The notes beneath the pieces are model-generated. The model ran no database searches and was not told the DNA's origin. It saw only the letters and a list, made by a program, of their open reading frames with translations. Below, one piece after another: positions 26,955-37,647 of a stretch of 64,000 nt of DNA. The translations under genes and the position numbers were made by a program. How positions within the stretch are numbered: the stretch's first letter is position 1; each line of letters starts with the position of its first letter. The stretch covers positions 5,087-69,086 of the forward strand of contig NZ_JNZS01000026.1 of assembly GCF_000718515.1 (NCBI RefSeq), read 5' to 3'. Source of the stretch: Micromonospora parva. GTDB lineage: Bacteria; Actinomycetota; Actinomycetes; Mycobacteriales; Micromonosporaceae.

Positions 26955-29264
26955 GTGCCAGACGCCTCTCGACAGTTGATTGCCGATCGCTATCGGCTGG
27001 TCCGTCCGCTCGGCCAGGGCGGGATGGGCCGCGTGTGGCAGGCCCGCGACGAGATGCTGCAGCGCGACGTCGCCATCAAGGAGTTGGTGGCACCGCCCGG
27101 CCTGCACGACGACGAACGTCGGGAGATGCGCGAACGGTCCCTGCGTGAGGCGCGGGCCGTCGCCCGTCTGGGCCACCCCAATGTGGTACGCGTCTTCGAC
27201 GTGCTGCATTCCGGCGGCGACCCCTGGATCGTGATGGAGCTCGTGCCGTCCCGGTCCCTGCAACAGGTGCTCGAAGCTGAGGGGTCGATGTCGGCGGACC
27301 GCGCCGCCCGGATCGGGCTGGGCATCCTGGGCGCGCTGCGGGCCGCCCACCGCGCCGGTGTGCTGCACCGGGACGTCAAGCCGGCCAACGTGCTGCTCGC
27401 CGACGACGGCAGGGTGGTGCTGACCGACTTCGGTCTGGCCACCCTCCCCGGCGACCCACGGATGACCCAGACCGGAATGGTGCTCGGCTCGCCGGCGTTC
27501 CTCGCACCCGAGCGGGCCACCGACGGCGACGTGGGGCCGGCGGCCGATCTGTGGTCGCTGGGCGCCACCCTCTACGCGGCCGTCGAGGGACGTACCCCGT
27601 ACCACCGCTCGTCTCCGATCGCCACGCTGGCGGCCCTGGCCACCGAGCCACCACCGCCGGCGCGACGGGCGGGTCCGCTGACCCCACTCTTGGAGGGACT
27701 GCTGCGCCGGGAGCCGGGTCAACGGATCAGCGCCGAGGAGGCGGACCGGCTCCTGCGCCAGGCCGCCACCCCGGATGTGCCGGCGACTGAGGTGAGCGGG
27801 GCCGACGGCGGACCGCTGACCCGGATCACCACCGCCACGGCCGACCTGCCCCGTCCGACGATCGTGCCCGAGTTCGTCCCCGCCGAACCCGGCCCGCCCG
27901 CGTCGCCGGCCGTTCCCGACGCGTCCGACGCCCCCGCGGCACCGACTGTCAATGCCGCGCGGGCTGCCCCAACGTCGCCCGCCGCGCCGGCTGCCCCAAC
28001 GTCGCCCGCCGCGCGGGCCGCCCCAACGTCGCCCGCCGTCGCTGCCGCGCCCATGTCGCCGGCGGTGCCCCCGTCACCCGCTGCCGCCCCGGTGCCCGGG
28101 AAGGGTCGTCAGCGTCGGGCGCGGCTGATCGGGTCGATCGGGGCCGCCGTGCTGCTGGTCGTCCTGCTGGTGGCCGCGTCAGTGCTCAAGGGCGGGCTGT
28201 TCGGTGACCCGGGTGCCGGCGACGTGGCGGCGCCGGACGTGCACCCGTCGCCGGTCGTCGAGACGCCGGTGTCCAGGGTGCTGCCACCGGCGCCGGCGGG
28301 TTGGCGCTACTACCGTGACGATCCGCGCTTCCTCGTACCGGTGCCGGACGGCTGGCAGGCCCGGCGCGACGGTGAGCGCGCCGTGTTCCGCGAGCCGGAC
28401 GGCAGTCGCGTGCTCGTCGTCGACGAACTCCGGTCCGTCCCCGCGGACCCGCTCGCGCAGCTGCGGGCGCGGGAGACGGCACAACGCGGCCGGTACGCCG
28501 AGTATCGGCAGGTCCGGCTCGACGCGCTGCGCTACCAACTGCGGGCCGCCGAGTGGGCGTGGACGTACACCGACCAGGACGGCACGCCGATGCACACGTC
28601 GAGCCGGGTGTTCGTCGGCCACAACGGCCACGCGTACTCGATCGACTGGACCACCTCGGCGGCCGAATGGTCCGCGAGCGAGGCCGTCCTCGCGCTGATC
28701 ACGGATGGTTTCCAGGGCCTACCCGTCGCGGGTGCCCCGCCGTCGCGAGCCGCCAGCGCGCCGCCGTCGGCCAGTGCGCCGCCGCCGTCGCCGGGGACGG
28801 GCAGCGGAACGACCACCGCTCCGGGTAACCAGGCGCCGCCGTCCGCTCCGCCACCGTCTCCGACGAAGAGCAGCCCGCCCGCCGGCAAGCAGATCTCCAG
28901 CTTCGCCAGTGACCGCTGCATCGACATTCCGGAGGGCAACGCCTACGCCGGCGCGCGACCGCAGATCTGGGACTGTCGACGGACCGCCAAGCAACTGTGG
29001 ACGTTCCCGTCGGACGGCACCGTCCGCTCGATGGGGATGTGCCTTGATGTCGCCGGCCACTCCACCCAGGACGGGGCGCACGTCATCCTGGCCGAGTGCT
29101 CCGGCGCGTCGTCGCAGAGGTTCACCCTCAACAAGGCGTACGACCTGGTGAACACCAAGGCGGACAGGTGCGTCGACGTGGTCGACTCGAACCCGGACAA
29201 CGGCGCCCGGTTGCAGATCTGGCAGTGCACCGGCAACGCCAACCAGAAGTGGCGGGCCAGCTGA
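26955..29264 (+). CDS. Membrane Ser/Thr kinase with C-terminal ricin-type lectin domain
   Basis: 769 residues from GTG 26955 (MPDASRQLIADRYRLV); the frame is open to 26874 and no start has a strong ribosome site. The kinase domain has GQGGMGRVW, VAIKEL, HRDVKPANVLL, DFGLA and FLAPERA, all active-type. A long Ala/Pro-rich linker with a 27-nt repeat precedes a membrane segment (SIGAAVLLVVLLVAASVL), an outer domain, a Ser/Pro linker and a beta-trefoil ricin B domain of ~120 residues with QLW-, QRF- and QKW-type repeats (RPQIWDC, ARLQIWQC). It probably senses a carbohydrate or cell-wall glycan. Confidence 0.88.
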   Translation: MPDASRQLIADRYRLVRPLGQGGMGRVWQARDEMLQRDVAIKELVAPPGLHDDERREMRERSLREARAVARLGHPNVVRVFDVLHSGGDPWIVMELVPSRSLQQVLEAEGSMSADRAARIGLGILGALRAAHRAGVLHRDVKPANVLLADDGRVVLTDFGLATLPGDPRMTQTGMVLGSPAFLAPERATDGDVGPAADLWSLGATLYAAVEGRTPYHRSSPIATLAALATEPPPPARRAGPLTPLLEGLLRREPGQRISAEEADRLLRQAATPDVPATEVSGADGGPLTRITTATADLPRPTIVPEFVPAEPGPPASPAVPDASDAPAAPTVNAARAAPTSPAAPAAPTSPAARAAPTSPAVAAAPMSPAVPPSPAAAPVPGKGRQRRARLIGSIGAAVLLVVLLVAASVLKGGLFGDPGAGDVAAPDVHPSPVVETPVSRVLPPAPAGWRYYRDDPRFLVPVPDGWQARRDGERAVFREPDGSRVLVVDELRSVPADPLAQLRARETAQRGRYAEYRQVRLDALRYQLRAAEWAWTYTDQDGTPMHTSSRVFVGHNGHAYSIDWTTSAAEWSASEAVLALITDGFQGLPVAGAPPSRAASAPPSASAPPPSPGTGSGTTTAPGNQAPPSAPPPSPTKSSPPAGKQISSFASDRCIDIPEGNAYAGARPQIWDCRRTAKQLWTFPSDGTVRSMGMCLDVAGHSTQDGAHVILAECSGASSQRFTLNKAYDLVNTKADRCVDVVDSNPDNGARLQIWQCTGNANQKWRAS
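27963..28043 (+). repeat. Three 27-nt repeats in the kinase linker
   Basis: Units at 27963, 27990 and 28017 encode AAPTSPAAP, AAPTSPAAR and AAPTSPAVA. They lie in the disordered region between the kinase domain and the membrane and probably arose by slippage. Confidence 0.8.
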
Positions 29265-29337
29265 GCGCTGACGGCGGGGGCGCCGGTGGTTACGGTCGTG
29301 GATGCCACGCCTTCCCGACCGTCCGAGGAGTGATCGC

Positions 29338-30750
29338 ATGCCCCCCTCTCCGTCCCGGCTCTTCGCGGAGATAGCGACGGCCGAACGACCGGCCGAGACC
29401 AGAGTCGTCATGCGACGTGCGGTGGTGCTCGGTGGCAGCATGGCCGGGCTGCTGGCCGCCCGGGTGCTCAGCGATCACGCCGAGGAGGTGCTGATCGTCG
29501 AACGGGACCCGTCCGACGTCGACGCCGGGCCACGGCCGGGGGTGCCGCAGGGCAGTCAGGTGCACGCGTTGCTGCCCGCCGGTCAGGTCCAGTTGGAGCG
29601 TTGGTTCCCCGGCATCGCCGACGAGGCGCTCGCGCTCGGCGCTCCGCCGCCGCCGCGCGACCCGGGCACGGCGAAGGTCTTCGTGAACGGCATGTTGGGC
29701 CTGCCACCCGCGGCGACCGGCACCGGGCCGGCGCTGATCACCACGCGTCCGTTCCTGGAGGCGCTGGTCCGGCGGCGCACCCTCGCCGTCGACAACATCC
29801 GGATGGTGTACGGCCGGGCGGAGGGCTTGCTCTTCGACGAGCGGCGGGTCACCGGCGTCCGGTACGTGCCCGAGGGCGGCACCGAGCCCGTCGTCGAGGC
29901 GGCCGACCTGGTGGTCGACGCGATGGGACGGTCCAGCCGGTTGAGCGACTGGCTGGCCGAGCACGGGTGGCCGCGTCCGCCCATGCAGCGCATGCCGATC
30001 AAACTGAACTACGCCACGGCGCTCTTCAGGCGCGACGAGAAGGTCAGCGACGCGTGGGTGGCGGTCTTCCACACCATGGCGGGCAGGGGGCGTACCGCCC
30101 GGATCGGTGGCATCAACTCGGTCGAGGGGGACCGCTGGATCATGCTGGTGGCCGGCTACGACGGTGACCGGCCCAGCCGCGACGTCGCCGACTTCACCGC
30201 CCGCTGCCGGGAGCACTACCCACAGATGTTCGGTGACATCGCCGAACACGGGGAGATGCTCGGCGGGGTGGTCACGTACCACCAGGCCGACAGCCGACGC
30301 CGCGACTTCCACAAGCTCGACCGCCTCCCCGCCGGGCTGGTCGCCGCGGGCGACGCGGTCGCGTCCTTCAATCCGGTGTACGGCCAGGGCATGACCTCCG
30401 CGACGCTGCACGCCTCCTGCCTGTCCAGGTACCTGCGATCCGGGCCGAGGCCGCACGACGAGCCGGCGCGGGCGTACTTCGACCAGGTCCGGGTGGTGGT
30501 CGACGCGGCCTGGCAGATCTCCACCACCGCCGACATCGAGCTGCCGCACGTCGACGGGCCGTACCCGCCCGGCTACAAGGTCACCAAGTGGTTCGGGGAC
30601 CTGCTCTTCCGGGCGTCGCTGACCGACCCGGTGCTCAACGCCCGGCTGGGTCGGGTCACCACCATGCTCGACCATCCGGCCGCCCTGAGCCGCCCCGGCA
30701 CCCTGTTGCGGGCTCTCCGGCTCGGTCTGCTGGGCAGCTCCCGGCGATGA
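29338..30750 (+). CDS. FAD-dependent oxidoreductase, monooxygenase-like
   Basis: 470 residues from ATG 29338, fixed by GAGGAG eight bases upstream. The N-terminal nucleotide-binding motif is VVLGGSMAGLLAARVLSDHAEEVLIVERD (GxGxxG-like with GGSMAG), and the FAD pyrophosphate motif is LPAGLVAAGDAVASFNPVYGQGMTSA, a strong signature of the p-hydroxybenzoate-hydroxylase fold. There are no membrane segments. The substrate is unknown; related enzymes hydroxylate aromatics or reduce isoprenoid double bonds. No biosynthetic cluster surrounds it. Confidence 0.88.
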   Translation: MPPSPSRLFAEIATAERPAETRVVMRRAVVLGGSMAGLLAARVLSDHAEEVLIVERDPSDVDAGPRPGVPQGSQVHALLPAGQVQLERWFPGIADEALALGAPPPPRDPGTAKVFVNGMLGLPPAATGTGPALITTRPFLEALVRRRTLAVDNIRMVYGRAEGLLFDERRVTGVRYVPEGGTEPVVEAADLVVDAMGRSSRLSDWLAEHGWPRPPMQRMPIKLNYATALFRRDEKVSDAWVAVFHTMAGRGRTARIGGINSVEGDRWIMLVAGYDGDRPSRDVADFTARCREHYPQMFGDIAEHGEMLGGVVTYHQADSRRRDFHKLDRLPAGLVAAGDAVASFNPVYGQGMTSATLHASCLSRYLRSGPRPHDEPARAYFDQVRVVVDAAWQISTTADIELPHVDGPYPPGYKVTKWFGDLLFRASLTDPVLNARLGRVTTMLDHPAALSRPGTLLRALRLGLLGSSRR

Positions 30751-30836
30751 TTCGCCGGTAACCCGCCGCCCGTGGCGGGGCGCGGTGGAGAATGGTGGGC
30801 CGGGGAGGGCTGCTGCGACGGACCGGGGGAGCGGTA

Positions 30837-33026
30837 GTGCTCGGAACCAGCCTCCTTGGCCGGCTTCGCCGCCGTGACCCGGGTGACGTCATCCTGCGAC
30901 GCGCGGCACGACTGACGCTCGTCGCGTCGGTCGTCTTCTTCGGCTGCCGCTACGGTGCGGGCAACTCCACCCTCGCCACGTACGGGTTGTTCGGCACGAT
31001 CGCCGCCGGGTCGTTCGCGAAGCTGCCGGGTCCGGCGCCGCAGCGGGCGCGGATCCTCGTGCTGTCACTACCGGTGGTGTGGGCGCTGATCGCGGTGGGC
31101 TCGTTCCTGGCGTGGAGCACGTGGGCGGCCGCCGGCGGCATGCTCGTCGTCGGGTTCGTGGTGGCGTTCGCCGGGGTCGGCAACCCGCGCCTGGTGGGGT
31201 TGGCGAGCGCGTTCCAGCTCTTCTACATCCTGGCGTCGTTCCCGCCGTACCAGCCGGGCACCCTGCCGGCCCGACTCGGCGGGGTGACGCTCGCCGTCGT
31301 GCTGCTCGCCGCGGCGGAGGTCGTCCTCTGGCCCGACCCGGTGCCGGTCTCCTACCGGCAGCGCCTCGCCGCGGCGGCGGACGGCCTCGCCGCCTTCCTC
31401 GACGACACCGCCGCCACGTTGACCGACCCGCACACCGCCGGGGCCGACCGGGACACTCGGCGCGCGCGGGCGTACGACGCGATGGCGGCGATCGAGCTGG
31501 GCCGTACCCCCGCGACGTGGGCGCCCACCGCGGCGGGCGCGCAGGACCGGGCGTTGCGGATCTGCGCCGCCGCGCTGCGGGAGGCGCTCGTCGAGGCGGA
31601 CCGGCTGGCGGCGGACGCCCCGCCGGAGCCGATTCCGGACCTGGCGGCGGCGCGTCTGCTGCGCTCGTGCGCGGAGACGACCCGCGTCGCCGGCCGGAGC
31701 CTGTCGCCGGGTGCGCCGGCGGTGACCCTCGCCGACCTGGACGTCGCGGTCGCACGGGCCGAGGCGGCGTACCCCGTGGGAGCGGGCAGCGTCCGCGACA
31801 CGCCGGACGTGCAGCGGTTGTGCCGCGACGCCACGGCGCTGGCCCTCGCCGACCAGGCGCGGGTCTTCGCCGTCGGTTGCCGGGTGGCCGCCGGGGCGCG
31901 GCTCGACGACCCGCACGCCTCCTCGGGGCTGTTCGAGTACGCCCGGCACAGCCCGTGGACGCTGTACTGGTGGCAGTTCCGCTCCCACCTGGCGCCGCGC
32001 TCGGCCCACCTGCACAGCTCACTGAGGCTGGCCGTGGCCCTGGCCATCGCCCGGGTGGCGGCCGGGGTGTTGCACCTGAACCACGGCTTCTGGGTGCTGC
32101 TGGCCACCCTCACGGTCCTGCGCACCTCGGCCGCCGACACCCGCACCGAACTGCGGCCGGCCGTGCTGGGCACGATCATCGGGGCGGTTGTCAGCGGCGG
32201 GGTGATGCTCGTCGTCGACGAACCGGTCGTCTACGCCGTCGTCCTTCCGATCACCCTGCTGCTGGCCCTGGGGGTTGGCCGCCTGCTCGGTCCGGTGTGG
32301 CAGCAGGCGCTGTTCACGGTCCTGCTGACTGTCGTCTTCGCCCAACTCGGCCCGGAAGGCTGGCGGCTCGCCGAGGCCCGCCTCGTCGACGTGCTGCTCG
32401 GTACGGTGATCGGCGTGCTCGCCGGGGTGGCGATGTGGCCGCGCGGCGCGGGCCACGACCTGCGGCACAACGCCGCCCGCTACCTGGCGGTCAACGCTGA
32501 CGCCGTCGATCAGACGGTCCAGGCGGTGCTCGGCGCTTCGCCGCCACCCGACGCCGCGCTCGACCGGGTCCGCCGCCGGATGGTCCTGGTCGACGCGTCG
32601 TACTGGCAGTACCACTCCGAGCGGCACGATCCACGCCGGCGGCAGGTGAACTGGGGTGCCGTCCTGAGCGCCGGGCACCACGTCCTGCCCGGCGCACAGT
32701 CGCTGCTGCGCCGCAACCCGCCCGGCTGCCTCGCCGGCTGGCCCGAGGCGGCGGCGCTGCTGGCGGACTCCGCCGGCCGCCTGCGCTCGGCGTACGACAC
32801 CCTCGCCGACGAGGTCGCCCACGGCCGGACAGCGGGCCCGGCACCGGTCTCGATGACCTGTGTCGACCAGCTGGACCGGATCCGTCCGCTGCTGCGCGGG
32901 GCCGACCTGCAGTCCGTCCGGCACCTGGTGGAGGTCGATCGGTGGCTCGCCGCTCTCGCCGACAGCCTCAGCCACATCCAGCGGCCCACCGCCGACGAGT
33001 CGGCCGGACGCCGCCGGGAGCCGTGA
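30837..33026 (+). CDS. FUSC-family (aromatic acid exporter-like) membrane protein
   Basis: 729 residues from GTG 30837, chosen because GGGGGAG is five bases upstream; an ATG at 30792 is the alternative. Two membrane clusters of about six segments each (residues about 30-165 and 385-520) are separated by a ~200-residue soluble region, with a cytoplasmic C-terminal ~200 residues. This duplicated pattern, with LRLAVALAIARVAAGVLHLNHGFWVLLATLTVLR, is the FUSC/fusaric-acid-resistance and AaeB architecture. The substrate is unknown. Confidence 0.85.
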   Translation: MLGTSLLGRLRRRDPGDVILRRAARLTLVASVVFFGCRYGAGNSTLATYGLFGTIAAGSFAKLPGPAPQRARILVLSLPVVWALIAVGSFLAWSTWAAAGGMLVVGFVVAFAGVGNPRLVGLASAFQLFYILASFPPYQPGTLPARLGGVTLAVVLLAAAEVVLWPDPVPVSYRQRLAAAADGLAAFLDDTAATLTDPHTAGADRDTRRARAYDAMAAIELGRTPATWAPTAAGAQDRALRICAAALREALVEADRLAADAPPEPIPDLAAARLLRSCAETTRVAGRSLSPGAPAVTLADLDVAVARAEAAYPVGAGSVRDTPDVQRLCRDATALALADQARVFAVGCRVAAGARLDDPHASSGLFEYARHSPWTLYWWQFRSHLAPRSAHLHSSLRLAVALAIARVAAGVLHLNHGFWVLLATLTVLRTSAADTRTELRPAVLGTIIGAVVSGGVMLVVDEPVVYAVVLPITLLLALGVGRLLGPVWQQALFTVLLTVVFAQLGPEGWRLAEARLVDVLLGTVIGVLAGVAMWPRGAGHDLRHNAARYLAVNADAVDQTVQAVLGASPPPDAALDRVRRRMVLVDASYWQYHSERHDPRRRQVNWGAVLSAGHHVLPGAQSLLRRNPPGCLAGWPEAAALLADSAGRLRSAYDTLADEVAHGRTAGPAPVSMTCVDQLDRIRPLLRGADLQSVRHLVEVDRWLAALADSLSHIQRPTADESAGRRREP

Positions 33027-33084
33027 GGCCGCGGGTCGCGGATTGGCAGTCCCCGTCGCGCCGGGCTCGACATAGCGTCGAGGC

Positions 33085-34122
33085 ATGGAGATCGAGCAGG
33101 CGCAGAAGCTGTGGCAGCCGGAGCCGGGCTGGTTGAACACCGCCAGCTACGGGCTGCCGCCGGAGCCGGCGTGGGCGGCGATGCAGGAGGCCCTTACCGC
33201 CTGGCGGGTTGGTCGTACGTCGTGGGAGGGCTGGGGCGAGTCGACGCACCGGGCCCGGGTAGCGTTCGCCGGCCTGATCGGGGTGCCGGTCGGTGACGTG
33301 GCGGTCGGCGCGGCCGTGTCCCAACTCCTCGCGCCGGTCGCGGCGGCGCTACCGGCCGGTGCCACGGTGGTGGTCCCCGAGGTCGAGTTCACCTCGAATC
33401 TCTTCCCCTGGCTGGTGCAGCGGGAGCGGGGTGTCACGGTCCGTACGGTGCCGCTGGACTCGCTGGTCGACGCCATCGACGCCGACACCGACCTGGTCGC
33501 GTTCAGCCTGGTGCAGTCGGCCGACGGGGCGGTCGCGGCGTACGACGAGATCGTGGCCGCGGCCCGCGCGCACGACGCTCTGGTGGCGGTGGACGCGACG
33601 CAGGCGTGCGGGTGGTTGCCGTTCGACGGCAGCCGGGCCGACGTGGTGGCGGTGGGCGGCTACAAGTGGCTGATGAATCCGCGGGGGACCGGGTTCGCCT
33701 ATCTGGCGCCCGCGCTGCGGGAGCGGCTGCGCCCCGACGCCGCCGGCTGGTACGCGGGCGGCGACCCGCACGCCTCCTACTACGGTCCGCCGCTGCGGTT
33801 GGCCGACGACGCCCGCCGGTTCGACATCTCACCGGCCTGGTTCAGCTGGGTCGGCGCGGCGCCCGCCCTGGAGGTGGTCGCCGAGATCGGCGTGTCGGCG
33901 ATCGGGGCGCACAACGTGGCACTGGCCAACCGGTTCCTGACCGGGTTGGGTCGGCCACCGGGGGAGAGCGCCATCGTCAGCGTGGACGTGCCCGACGCGC
34001 AGCAGCGCCTCGCGGCGGCCGGCATCCGGGCGGCGGTGCGCGCCGGCCGGGTCCGGGCCTCCTTCCACATCTACTCCACCGAGGCCGATGTGGACGCCGC
34101 TCTGACGGCGTTGACCGGCTGA
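33085..34122 (+). CDS. Aminotransferase class V-fold PLP-dependent protein
   Basis: 345 residues, rather short for the family. The PLP-binding features are VDATQACGWLPFD (the Asp that holds the pyridine nitrogen) and the Schiff-base lysine in AVGGYKWLMNPRGTGFAYL. The N-terminus LNTASYGLPPEPAWAAMQEAL is the substrate-side helix. Members include cysteine desulfurases, kynureninase-like enzymes and the ergothioneine C-S lyase EgtE; the sequence does not decide between these, and no Suf or ergothioneine genes are adjacent. Confidence 0.88.
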   Translation: MEIEQAQKLWQPEPGWLNTASYGLPPEPAWAAMQEALTAWRVGRTSWEGWGESTHRARVAFAGLIGVPVGDVAVGAAVSQLLAPVAAALPAGATVVVPEVEFTSNLFPWLVQRERGVTVRTVPLDSLVDAIDADTDLVAFSLVQSADGAVAAYDEIVAAARAHDALVAVDATQACGWLPFDGSRADVVAVGGYKWLMNPRGTGFAYLAPALRERLRPDAAGWYAGGDPHASYYGPPLRLADDARRFDISPAWFSWVGAAPALEVVAEIGVSAIGAHNVALANRFLTGLGRPPGESAIVSVDVPDAQQRLAAAGIRAAVRAGRVRASFHIYSTEADVDAALTALTG

Positions 34123-34127
34123 GATCC

Positions 34128-34171
34128 GCCGTCGGGGACGACCGGGCGCGCACCCGGCCGTCCCCGACGGC
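34128..34171. terminator. Bidirectional terminator hairpin
   Basis: A 19-position stem with one A-C mismatch (GCCGTCGGGGACG on the left arm) and a 6-nt loop lies between two convergent genes. No T-tract is present. Confidence 0.8.
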
Positions 34172-34185
34172 GTACGGCATCCGGC

Positions 34186-35358
34186 TCAGGCCAGGTGGCC
34201 GCCGATCTTCGTGTAGCCGCGCAGCAGGTCCCGGGAGATGATCAACCGTTGCATCTCGTCGGTGCCCTCGAAGATCCGGTAGAGCCGGACCTGCCGGTAC
34301 CAGCGTTCGATCGGCAGCTCCCGGGTGTAGCCCATGCCGCCGTGGATCTGGAGCACCCGGTCGACCACCCGGTTGACCATGCCGGCGCCGTAGAGCTTGC
34401 CCATCGACGAGGCGTGCCGGGGGTCCAGCCCTTGGTCGACCGTCCACGCGGAGCGCAGCACCAGCCAGCGTGCCGCCTCCAACTCGGTCTCCGAGTCGGC
34501 GATCATCCACTGGATGGCCTGGTTGGTGCCGATCGTCGCGCCGAACGTCTCCCGGGTGTTGGCGTAGTCGATGGCCATCTGCAGGACCCGCTCGGCGATG
34601 CCGATGGCGTGCGACGGGATGGTGTAGCGGCCCTTGCCGATCCACTCCATGCCGAGCGTGAAGCCCTGCCCGATCTCGCCGAGGATGTTGCGGTGCGGCA
34701 CGCGGACGCCCTCGAAGATCAGCGACGCCGGCCCGCCCTCGCCCATGGTCTGGATGAACTCCGAACGCCAGCCCATCGACCGGTCCACCAGGAACGCCGT
34801 GGCGCCGCCGTTGCGGGCGCCCTTCTCCCGGTCGGTCACCGCGACCACGATGGCGAAGTCGGCGTCGTGGCCGCCGGTGATGAAGGTCTTCTCGCCGTCG
34901 AGGATCCAGTCGTCGCCGTCGCGGCGGGCGGACAGCCGGATGTTGGCCGCGTCGGAACCGGCGCCCGGTTCGGTGATCGCGAAGCAGGAGCGGCGCTCAC
35001 CCTCGATGGTCGGGATGAGGAACTCCCGCTTCTGCTCCTCGGTGGCGTGGAACAGGATGTTGTCCGCCTCGCCGCCGAAGCGGAACGGCACGAACGTGCG
35101 GCCCAGTTCGGTCCAGATCAACGACTGGAGGACGGCCGGCAGGTTCATCCCCCCGTACTCTTCCGGTGTGGCCAGGCCCCAGAAGCCGAACTTGCGCGCC
35201 TTGAGTTGCAGTTCCCGCACCTCGGAGTGGTCCAGGCCCGGCTGGTGCGCCCGTTCCCGGCGGAGCACCTCCGCCTCCAGGGGCATCACCTCGCGGGTGA
35301 TGAACGCGCGCACGGTGTCTCGGACGGCGCGTTCCTCGTCGGACAGTGCGAAGTCCAC
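34186..35358 (-). CDS. Acyl-CoA dehydrogenase
   Basis: 390 residues, full length. FAITEPGAGSDAANIRLSARRDGDDWILDGEKTFITGG is the FAD-binding and substrate-entry region, and YRIFEGTDEMQRLIISRDLL contains the catalytic glutamate position and C-terminal helix. It oxidises an acyl-CoA to a 2-enoyl-CoA, feeding an electron transfer flavoprotein. The start is a GTG with GAGGGGGAA upstream. It diverges from a TetR gene over a 118-bp promoter that holds a 19-bp operator-like palindrome, and the chain length is not predictable. Confidence 0.95.
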   Translation of the reverse strand: MDFALSDEERAVRDTVRAFITREVMPLEAEVLRRERAHQPGLDHSEVRELQLKARKFGFWGLATPEEYGGMNLPAVLQSLIWTELGRTFVPFRFGGEADNILFHATEEQKREFLIPTIEGERRSCFAITEPGAGSDAANIRLSARRDGDDWILDGEKTFITGGHDADFAIVVAVTDREKGARNGGATAFLVDRSMGWRSEFIQTMGEGGPASLIFEGVRVPHRNILGEIGQGFTLGMEWIGKGRYTIPSHAIGIAERVLQMAIDYANTRETFGATIGTNQAIQWMIADSETELEAARWLVLRSAWTVDQGLDPRHASSMGKLYGAGMVNRVVDRVLQIHGGMGYTRELPIERWYRQVRLYRIFEGTDEMQRLIISRDLLRGYTKIGGHLA

Positions 35359-35414
35359 GGTTCCCCCTCGGTCGGCGTGGCGGTGCGCCGCTGCGGGACG
35401 CAGCGGTCACATCT

Positions 35415-35433
35415 AAACTAGCGGTGTAAGTTT
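35415..35433. promoter_or_regulatory. TetR operator, divergent acyl-CoA dehydrogenase/tetR promoter
   Basis: The palindrome AAACT-N9-AGTTT lies 57 bp from the acyl-CoA dehydrogenase start and 44 bp from the tetR start. Its reverse complement matches the site at 36139-36157 at 16 of 19 positions. Confidence 0.7.
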
Positions 35434-35476
35434 TCATTCGTCCAGACCCCACGACCCGAGACCCTCGAGGAGCGCA

Positions 35477-36133
35477 GTGCCCCGACCCCGCCAGCCCCGG
35501 CTCACCCGGCAGCTGATCGTCGAGAGCGCCACCGCGCTCATCGACGCCGAGGGCCTGCCCGCCTTCTCCACCCGCCGGCTCGCCGCCGAACTGGGCGTAC
35601 GCGGGCCGTCGCTCTACAACCACTTCGCCACCAAGGACGAGATCCTCGACGCGGTCGCCGACACGGTCACCGGTGCTGTCGACACCAGCGGCTTCGTCAG
35701 CCGGGACTGGGTCACCGCGCTGCGGGACTGGGCCTGGTCGTACCGGCGGGCGCTCACCGCGCACCCGAACATCGTGCCGTACCTCGCGCAGGGGCCGGGT
35801 CGTCGACCGGCCGCCCTCGCGATGGCCGACGCGGTCTACGGCGGGCTGGTCCGGGCCGGCTGGCCGCCGGCCCGCGCCACCCACATCGGCGCGGCGTTGC
35901 GCTACTTCGTGGCCGGGTCGGCGCTCGGCTCGTTCGCCCGCGGTTTCGTCGAGGACCCGGAGTTGTACGCGGCGCACTACCCGCACCTGCGCCAGGCGCA
36001 CCGGCTCGCCGAGCATCAGCAGAGCGTCGACGAGGGCGCCTTCGCCCTGGGCCTGGACTCCCTGCTGCACGGGCTGGCCGCCGAGTACGCCCGCACCGTC
36101 GACCCGGTGGAGTCCGCCGGGCCCACCGGGTAG
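35477..36133 (+). CDS. TetR-family regulator of the acyl-CoA/aldehyde cluster
   Basis: 218 residues, GTG start with GAGGAG upstream. The N-terminal helix-turn-helix is TRQLIVESATALIDAEGLPAFSTRRLAAELGVRGPSLYNHFATKDEILDAV. The C-terminal part matches the TetR_C (type 1) ligand-binding family. Operator-like palindromes stand on both sides of the gene, so it probably represses itself, the divergent acyl-CoA dehydrogenase and the downstream aldehyde/alcohol dehydrogenases, with an acyl-CoA or aldehyde as a plausible inducer. Confidence 0.93.
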   Translation: MPRPRQPRLTRQLIVESATALIDAEGLPAFSTRRLAAELGVRGPSLYNHFATKDEILDAVADTVTGAVDTSGFVSRDWVTALRDWAWSYRRALTAHPNIVPYLAQGPGRRPAALAMADAVYGGLVRAGWPPARATHIGAALRYFVAGSALGSFARGFVEDPELYAAHYPHLRQAHRLAEHQQSVDEGAFALGLDSLLHGLAAEYARTVDPVESAGPTG

Positions 36134-36138
36134 CGTCC

Positions 36139-36157
36139 AAACTCCCAGCGCTAGTTT
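36139..36157 (+). promoter_or_regulatory. TetR operator upstream of the aldehyde dehydrogenase
   Basis: AAACT-N9-AGTTT with the conserved right half GCTAGTTT, in the 56-bp gap between tetR and the aldehyde dehydrogenase gene, 33 bp before the latter's start. Confidence 0.7.
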
Positions 36158-36189
36158 CATCGCCCATCGCCCACCCTCGAAGGGACGAC

Positions 36190-37643
<1,454 letters not shown>

Positions 37644-37647
<4 letters not shown>

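Noticed and set aside
27963..28043. Possible regulatory repeat
   Set aside because: The three 27-nt units keep the reading frame and code for a disordered Ala/Pro linker of the kinase, so coding slippage explains them.
29338..30750. Secondary-metabolite gene cluster around the FAD monooxygenase-like gene
   Set aside because: Neighbours are a kinase and a FUSC-like transporter; no synthase, synthetase or tailoring genes are present.
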